Part shown: positions 57,873 through 64,000 of the stretch, piece by piece
How positions within the stretch are numbered: the stretch's first letter is position 1
Layout of the letters: every line of letters begins with the position of its first letter
DNA from: Myxocyprinus asiaticus
Lineage: Eukaryota; Chordata; Actinopteri; Cypriniformes; Catostomidae
Direction of reading: 5' to 3'
NCBI RefSeq assembly: GCF_019703515.2
Contig: NC_059382.1
Location: forward strand, 16,471,001-16,535,000
Length of the DNA: 64,000 nucleotides
Notes under the pieces: generated by a model
What the model saw: only the letters and a program-made list of their open reading frames with translations
Database searches by the model: none
What the model was told of the DNA's origin: nothing
Translations under genes and position numbers: made by a program

Positions 57873-59517
57873 CCAGGTTTCTCTGTGGCAGTGTCACACA
57901 CAGATCTAGTTTCAAATAAAAAGGGTGAATTTGCACATATGTGCAAACTTGTTACTATAAATATACCATACATCATTAACTACCATTTAAAATAAATGTA
58001 AGCCTAATAAAACAAGGATCATTTCACATGAATGTTGCTTTTTCTCCGTGCCAATGTTTATTTTACGGAATTTAAAGTAACAGTTTCTGTTCAAATTTGT
58101 GGTCAAGCTATTCAGCCTGTTTCTCTTTCAGGCAAAACCCATAAATGGCATTTTATGCCAAGGTGACCGACATTTCGGTGCATCCCTAGTTCACTAACAT
58201 GTCACATTACCAATAAAATCTGGTATCATAAATGCTGCTTCTCTACCTCAAATTAGGCTAAAAACTGTATTATTTCAGTTTTGTGAAACAATTGCCTTTT
58301 CTAGAGTTAAAAACCAAGTGATGCCTTTACCAAATGTTTATGGCTCTTTTAACTAAAAGGTGGGACTTCCATTCCTACAACTGCCATATCAATCATTGCA
58401 ATTTCTCTCATTAATTTTTCTGAGTGAAATGTACCCTCCTTTTTACACTGTCTCTGAGTCAGTATCCTGAAAGTACTCCCTTTTGCATGGACGAATAAAG
58501 TCCAGCTACACAAGGCGCTGTCCATTGTGCTGAACTACACTAGACTCACTGAGCAGCACTAAATGAATGGTGAATGGAGACTTCAAATGAAAGCACACAA
58601 GTTTTGTTTTAGTGAAAGGAAGAGTAAAGGCTTGTTTTGCTAATTGGTGCTTTTTATCAAGCGCAAATGGTGTCTGAATGGATAGGCTTGATTAGCAAAC
58701 AGTGACAGTGATGTCTGCTGGGGGTGCCAGGAAAGAGATGGCAATCCCAAGAGAGAGAATTTATATTGACTGAACAAAGCAAAATCATTTACCTTAATGC
58801 CTCTGACAGACCGTAGTGTTATTATTACAAATAATTTACCACACCACTTATAAGCACATACTTGGACGTATTTTAATCTACACCAATGGGATCACCGATC
58901 ATGGACCATTTTCACATTTATGGGTTTGGAACACAGAGTAAACTATAGTGGAGTAAACTTCCACAGCAGTGAATGGGAGACCATAGCAAATATTATTTTT
59001 GCGTTTCCATTTGCTGCAAAAAATAGGTCATTATTACATTATTACAGGGTAATATAACACAAATAATAATATTATACATTTATCCTAAATAATAAAAAAA
59101 TGTACGCTGCTAAATAAGGTGGAAATGCATCATCTCAGTCTATTTAAATGGTGCGTAATTCATTCCCAACTTATGGGACAAACTCTCGTACTCTGACATT
59201 TTGATACCCCAGTGATGTACATTTGAAAAAAGTAGTAGGCCTATTAATTTCAAATAAAGCTCTCATTTTCTCTTCAAATACTTTTAATAGGTTCCTCTAA
59301 CCTTTTAAAACCCAGATATTGTTGAAGCTTTAACCCTCTGTTTTACTACAATTTTAAGCATGCACTTTTCAGAAATGTGAATACATGTTTGAGAAAAATA
59401 CAATAAAAGAAATCAAAATAAACTGTTAGGAGTACATTTTTACACACAGAATCTTGTGAAGCATGTGGAAATTCCTTGCATTTATTTATATTTGATACAT
59501 GGGGTCATATATATACA
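57873..59517. other. No supported gene; small hAT-like end
   Basis: 'gtgaccgacatttcggtgca' followed by 'tccctag' near 58163-58191 resembles the terminus of another hAT family; no partner end was found. The rest is unassigned. Confidence 0.45.
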
Positions 59518-59519
59518 TA

Positions 59520-60739
59520 CACTGGCAGCCAAAAGTTTGGAATAATGTACAGATTTTGCACTTATGGAAAGAAATTGGTACTTTTATTCACCAAAGTGGC
59601 ATTCAACTGATCACAATGTATAGTCAGGACATTAATAACGTGAAAAATTACTATTACAATTTGAAAAAAAATGTTCAGAACTTCTTAAACTACTTCATAG
59701 TTCTCATAAAAAAATCATCCACGTGCAGCAATGACAGCTTTGCAGATCTTTGGCATTCTTGCTGTCAGTTTGTCCAGATACTCAGGTGACATTTCACCCC
59801 ACGCTTCCTGAAGCACTTGCCATAGATGTGGCTGTCTTGTCAGGCACATCTCACGCACCTTACAGTCTAGCTGATCCCACAAAAGCTCAATGGGGTTAAG
59901 ATCCATAACACTCTTTTCCGATTATCTGTTGTCCAATGTCTGTGTTTCTTTGCCCACTCTAACCTTTTCTTTTTGATTTTCTGTTTCAAAAGTGGCTTTT
60001 TCTTTGCACTTCTTCCCATAAGGCCTGCACCCGAGTCTTCTCTTTACTGTTGTACATGAAACTGGTGTTGAGCGGGTAGAATTTAATGAAGCTGTCAGCT
60101 GAGGACATGTGAGGCGTCTGTTTCTCAAACTAGAGACTCTGATGCACTTATCCTCTTGTTTAGTTGTACATCTGGCCTTCCACATCTCTTTCTGTCCTTG
60201 TTAGAGCCAGTTGTCCTTTGTCTTTGAAGACTGTAGTGTACACCTTTGTATGAAATCTTCAGTTTTTTGGCAATTTCCAGCATTGCCTTCATTCCTCAAA
60301 ACAATAATTGACTGACGAGTTTCTAGAGAAAGCTGTTTCTTTTTTGCCATTTTTGACCTAATATTGTCCTTAAGACATGCCAGTCTATTGCATACTGTGG
60401 CAACTCAAAACCAAACACAAAGACAATGTTAAGCTTCATTTAACAAACCAAATAGCTTTCAACTGTGTTTGATATAATGGCAAGTGATTTTTTTAGTACC
60501 AAATTAGCAATTTAGCATGATTACTCAAGGATAAGGTGTTGGAGTGATGGCTGCTGGAAATGGGGCCTGTCTAGATTTGATCAAAAATTACTTCAAATAG
60601 TGATGGTGCTGTTTTTTACATCAGTAATGTCCTGACTATACTTTGTGATCAGTTGAATGCCACTTTGCTGAATAAAAGTACCAATTTCCTTCCGAAAAAG
60701 CAAAATCTGTACATTAATCCAAACTTTTGGCCGGCAGTG
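59520..60739 (-). mobile_element. Tc1-like element, internally deleted
   Basis: The left tip 'cactggcagccaaaagtttg' and right tip 'caaacttttggccggcagtg' are inverted with one or two mismatches. TA is present on both sides (59518-59519 and 60740-60741). The inverted match continues inward ('gcattcaactgatcacaat' / 'ttgtgatcagttgaatgc'). At 1,220 bp it is shorter than the usual 1.5-1.7 kb. It is a third Tc1 family, distinct from the other two copies. Confidence 0.93.
59715..60350 (-). pseudogene. Tc1 transposase remnant, catalytic core deleted
   Basis: The N-terminus starts at ATG 60350 ('MAKKKQLSLETRQSIIVLRN'), with a frameshift and stop before 60185. The second part (60185-59922) keeps the DNA-binding segment 'CTTKQEDKCIRVSSLRNRRL' and ends 'KETQTLDNR'. 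A junction near 59910-59920 then jumps straight to 'MDLNPIELLW' (59906 onward), the segment with the catalytic Glu. The region that should hold both catalytic Asp residues is gone, so only one member of the DDE triad remains. The rest ends 'MPKICKAVIAARG', the usual C-terminal type. Confidence 0.92.
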
Positions 60740-60802
60740 TATATATACATTTTATGGAGGACAGTTGAAGCATGTTAGCAAGTTGAAATTTTGTGCACAT
60801 CA

Positions 60803-61064
60803 GTAATCAGTTCACCCAAAAATTAAGCCTCTGTCATCATTTACTCACCCTCATGTTGTTCCAAACCCATATGACTTTCTTTCTTCTATAGAACACAAAG
60901 GGGGATAAGTACAATGACTTGAATTGAATTTTATGCAAAAAGAAAAGGATGCAATGAAAGTGAACGGTGACTGAGACTACCGTTCTGCCTAGCATTTCCT
61001 TTTGTGTTCCACGTAAAAAAGAAAGTCATATTGGTTTTTGAATTTTAAATGAACTATCCCTTTA
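60803..61064. repeat. TTAA-flanked MITE, family B, eroded copy
   Basis: 'cagttcacccaaaaattaag' at the left and 'aatgaactatcccttta' at the right, with 'ctcaccctcatgttgttcca' and 'ttctgcctagcatttccttt' inside. The TTAA words at both ends have mutated. Confidence 0.75.
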
Positions 61065-61868
61065 TGTAGGTTTATTGACATAGCTTTGGAGTTTCTCAGA
61101 CCCCAAACAGAGCATTAGCGTAAAAAATCCCACTTTCTTTGAAACAACCTGTGTCACTGTCATGTGCAGTCATCTATTGGACTGAGAATACTCTGTGCTG
61201 TCTCACTCTGTCCCCTCGAGAACTCCATCGAGACATATCACTGCCTCATGTTCATGCAATAGGATGGGCCTCGGGCCACGTTCGAGAAATATCAGGAAAC
61301 TCTACACCACCAGCAGGCTTTTCATAAAACAACACTGCTGCTCATAACAGCCATTTTTTCCTAACCGATTACGTGACAGATGTGTTTAATTTGGTCAGTA
61401 AATACAATCCACCATCTGCTTGTCAGACAAGTTGCGTTTATGATATAGAATACAAGCAGCTGTGAGTAACAGCATTCCGTTATCTATGCTTAACGCTAGC
61501 CACCGCAGTGTCTACAGGGTGGCTGCTCCTGTATTATTCCCTGTGCCAGTGTGGATATGGCATAAGCCTAGAGAGTATAGTGTACACAATACAAAATAAC
61601 ATCTCATCAGCGCTCAGTGCTTTGATCAAGCACAAGGCTCAGGGCAGATCACAGGCCATGAAAGCACAAACCAGAACACTCTGGTGGCTGCTGTGTCATA
61701 TGTAGATCAAGCACAGATCCTGAAGTGTTTTACAGAAATATATGGAAACACATAACTATGCGTAAACTTCATTCAACCGTATGTGGCAGCTGCCAGACAA
61801 GTACAAATGGCTGTCATACATGGTCACCACTGAGCTGAAACCAGATACTATTTCTCTTATTGCAGCTA
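61065..61868. other. No supported gene
   Basis: ORFs 61139-61327 and 61508-61705 lack motifs. No repeat was seen. Confidence 0.5.
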
Positions 61869-62808
61869 AAACTATTCAAGACTATACAAGATGCAAAAAA
61901 CAGAGAAGCTGAAGGAAAACCAAAATGATTCATTATAATTAATTCTATTTCTTATAATGTAGCAATCGTCATAAAAAAAAAAAATCTCCATGTTTTCCAC
62001 CGACATGCAGCACTATGCGGCGAATACCTGTCCCTGAAATTATGCCATCCCGACAACATGCTGCTCTATGGTTTTGACGTTACATCCTTATTCCGGCTTG
62101 CAAAATATTACATTTGCACAGTAATAAGTGAAATAAGGCTGTTTTGGTCTCTGTACTGCTATGGTTTGGGTTAGGTTTAGGAGTATATTAATGTAATTAC
62201 TACTACAAAACATTTAACTCACTATGCATTTCATGCCACATCCATTTGAACGTTTTATTCATATAATGCTTGCTCAAACTTGTGATTGCACAGTGCACCG
62301 TGCAACTTCGGCCACTTGGGGCAGTGCAGAAATTCAGAAAGCATTGACTGATTTTAGTAGTCAAAACATTCAACCTCCTGTAGCTGATCTTCCACCAAAA
62401 AAAAAAAAAACTATGCAAAATTATTAAAAATAAAAAAGGGTAGTTTCAGATTACACAAGTTGCAAAAAAACAGAGAAGCTGAAGGAAAATCAAAATGACG
62501 GCGAATGCATGTTTCCTGAAAATATGCCGTGCTGACAACATGCCACTTTTGACATTACATCCTTGTTCCGGTTAGCAAGGCACTACATTTGCACATAAGT
62601 AAGTGAAATAATGCTATTTTGGTCTCTGTACTGCTAGGGTTAGGGTTAGGGTTAGGTTTAGGGTTTGGGTTAGTTTAGTATATAAATGTACTGCATTCAA
62701 AAAATATCACACGCTCTGCATTTCAAGTTACATTCATTCAAATGTTTTATTCATATAATGCTTGCTCATGTCTTGTGCTTGCACAGTGCATTGTGCAAAG
62801 GTGGATTA
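61869..62808. repeat. Two-unit tandem duplication with telomere-like core
   Basis: Unit 1 (about 61869-62446) and unit 2 (about 62447-62808) share in order: 'aaacagagaagctgaaggaa', 'atgccrt..cgacaacatgc', 'gacrttacatccttrttccg', 'tttggtctctgtactgcta', 'gggttaggtttagg', 'gttttattcatataatgctt' and 'gcacagtgca'. Unit 2 is shorter, having lost one internal block. The junction motif 'ctatacaag' recurs again after unit 2. Confidence 0.75.
62635..62672. repeat. Interstitial TTAGGG-like array
   Basis: Three to four GGTTAG units followed by degenerate 'gtttagggtttgggtt'. It lies inside unit 2 of the tandem duplication, and unit 1 has only one or two units at the same place. Confidence 0.8.
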
Positions 62809-63424
62809 CTATACAAGACTATACAGGGCCATAAAAAATGCAAATTATGGTTCTAATGATGTTATTAGCTTTAATTTTCCAAAACATATCAGTTATTGTG
62901 CACTCGAAATGGTAAAAGATATTTGAGAGAAGAAAAGTGAGGAATATTTGAAGCTGTTTTTAAACATTTCTTTTTCAGCAAAAGTCAGAAAGGCGTTTTA
63001 TATCCCCAGAGAGATGGCGTAAAGCATGCTTTGCCATTTTGGGAGCACCTCCCAGTGCATTCTGGGAAGGAGAAGATCCCTTTTCCCCTCTCTACAATTT
63101 GTATTTATTTGTTTTATTTATTTATTTCAGACTATATGCTGACCTGAATGTAGAAGGAAAAGCAAAACATCGAAAGGATGAGAACAAAAAACAAGCAATG
63201 CCACTGCGCTGCTGAGAGCTACAGCCCCAGATTCACAATCATTCAGTGAATCAAAATACTTTTTAATAATTCAGCATGAATAGAGGAGAGAAGAGAGAGG
63301 GAGGATCCTGCAGCAAACCAACAGCTAGTGAAAAAACATAGACTGAAAATAGAGTAATAGTAGTAATAGTAATAGTAATTAAATCCTGCTCCCATCATAG
63401 AATTATCTGCTTTAACAAGCTGTC
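62809..63424. other. No supported gene
   Basis: 'gtaatagtagtaatagtaat' low complexity near 63355-63378. Otherwise nothing recognised. Confidence 0.5.
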
Positions 63425-63723
63425 TTAAAGGAATATTTCACGAAAAAAAAAAAAGTATTTTACTAACCTTCATGTTGTTCCAAGCATATATACTGTTTTT
63501 TTGTTGTTGTTGTTTTTGTTTGTTTTTTAATGTAAAACACAAAATGCCTTTGTTTTATCTTTACACAGCTCTTGTCATATAGTGATAGTTCATTGTGACC
63601 ATTGCTGTCAAGCTCCAAAAAGGCCCAAAAAATGCACCATGAAAGTATCATAAAAGTAATCCATATGTCTTGTTTGCTATATTCCAAGTCTTTGAATTCA
63701 TACAATAAGTGACAGGCCAGAAT
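63425..63723. repeat. TTAA-flanked MITE remnant
   Basis: Begins TTAA + 'aggaatatttcacg' and holds 'aaccttcatgttgttccaag', as in family B. It continues with a different interior ('aaagtaatccatatgtcttg', 'tatattccaagtctttgaat'). The right end is replaced by the family C copy. Confidence 0.5.
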
Positions 63724-64000
63724 TTAAAGGGGTCATGACATGCCTTTTTTAATTATTTGAAAATGTTCTTTGAGGATCACGTATGAGTCATATTTATACA
63801 ACATGATAATTTTCCACACTTATTCTGACCCTCTGTCAGAAAAGTTCGGTTTTGGTGCGGCTTCTCCTTTGAGGCTTGAGAGTAAACTCCCACTGTTATG
63901 ATTGTCTCTCTGCTCTTGACTGACCTGCCATCTCACTGCTCAGCGCTGCTAGGCGGGGCTACAGGAGTGGTAAGATTAATTAGGCAAGGCAAGTTTATTT
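63724..64000. repeat. TTAA-flanked element, family C, left part
   Basis: TTAA + 'aggggtcatgacatgcc' matches the left end of 12134-13075. The element runs off the window. Confidence 0.7.

Noticed and set aside
62203..62427. Small ORFs on both strands
   Set aside because: They lie in the tandem duplication and an A run; the corresponding frame is not kept open in the second unit.
62635..62672. A chromosome end
   Set aside because: Only three to four TTAGGG-type units, followed by ordinary sequence; it is internal to a tandem duplication.

Overview
The window looks like nuclear DNA of a bony fish, most likely a cypriniform (carp/zebrafish-type). This rests on the repeats: a Tc1 element close to the Sleeping Beauty lineage, two more Tc1 families, a DIRS tyrosine-recombinase retrotransposon with inverted ends, a tRNA-type SINE seen three times, hAT- and Harbinger-like elements, and several fold-back MITE families of the kind common in cyprinid genomes. 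Base composition is AT-rich with many microsatellites. I found no convincing host exon, rRNA or tRNA gene, CRISPR array or bacterial-type feature. The window is best read as intergenic or deep-intronic DNA, and every recognisable protein-coding stretch belongs to a mobile element.

Layout. 1-16 kb: fold-back repeats (1-367, 5038-5555, 6666-7053, 9480-10062, 12134-13075, 13404-13510), a degenerate minisatellite and low-complexity tracts. 16.6-20.4 kb: an internally deleted DIRS element on the minus strand, with Gag, RT/RNase H and tyrosine-recombinase remnants between inverted ends and an internal complementary region. 21.3-22.7 kb: a cluster of DNA-element remnants holding a 161-bp hAT MITE with a perfect 8-bp target duplication. 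23.8-25.4 kb: the Sleeping Beauty-like Tc1 copy. 25.4-32 kb: mostly unassigned. 32.8-35.0 kb: a SINE split by a Gag-only LTR retrotransposon, with both target-site duplications intact. 35-45.3 kb: a dense set of TTAA-flanked MITEs, several placed inside a CTGGT-rich repeat, one carrying a SINE. 46-51 kb: further MITEs and a LINE-like 3' tail. 52.2-53.75 kb: a second Tc1 whose transposase frame is broken by only two stop codons. 54.35-55.57 kb: a Harbinger-like element. 56.3-57.9 kb: a 1.57-kb hAT element with a perfect 8-bp duplication. 59.5-60.7 kb: a third, internally deleted Tc1. 60.8-64 kb: more MITEs and a tandem duplication carrying telomere-like TTAGGG units.

The elements do not form a pathway. 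What they record is insertion history: which elements were active, in what order, and at what target sites. The strongest results are the nested insertions whose duplicated target sites can be read directly. I see no new functional system in this window.
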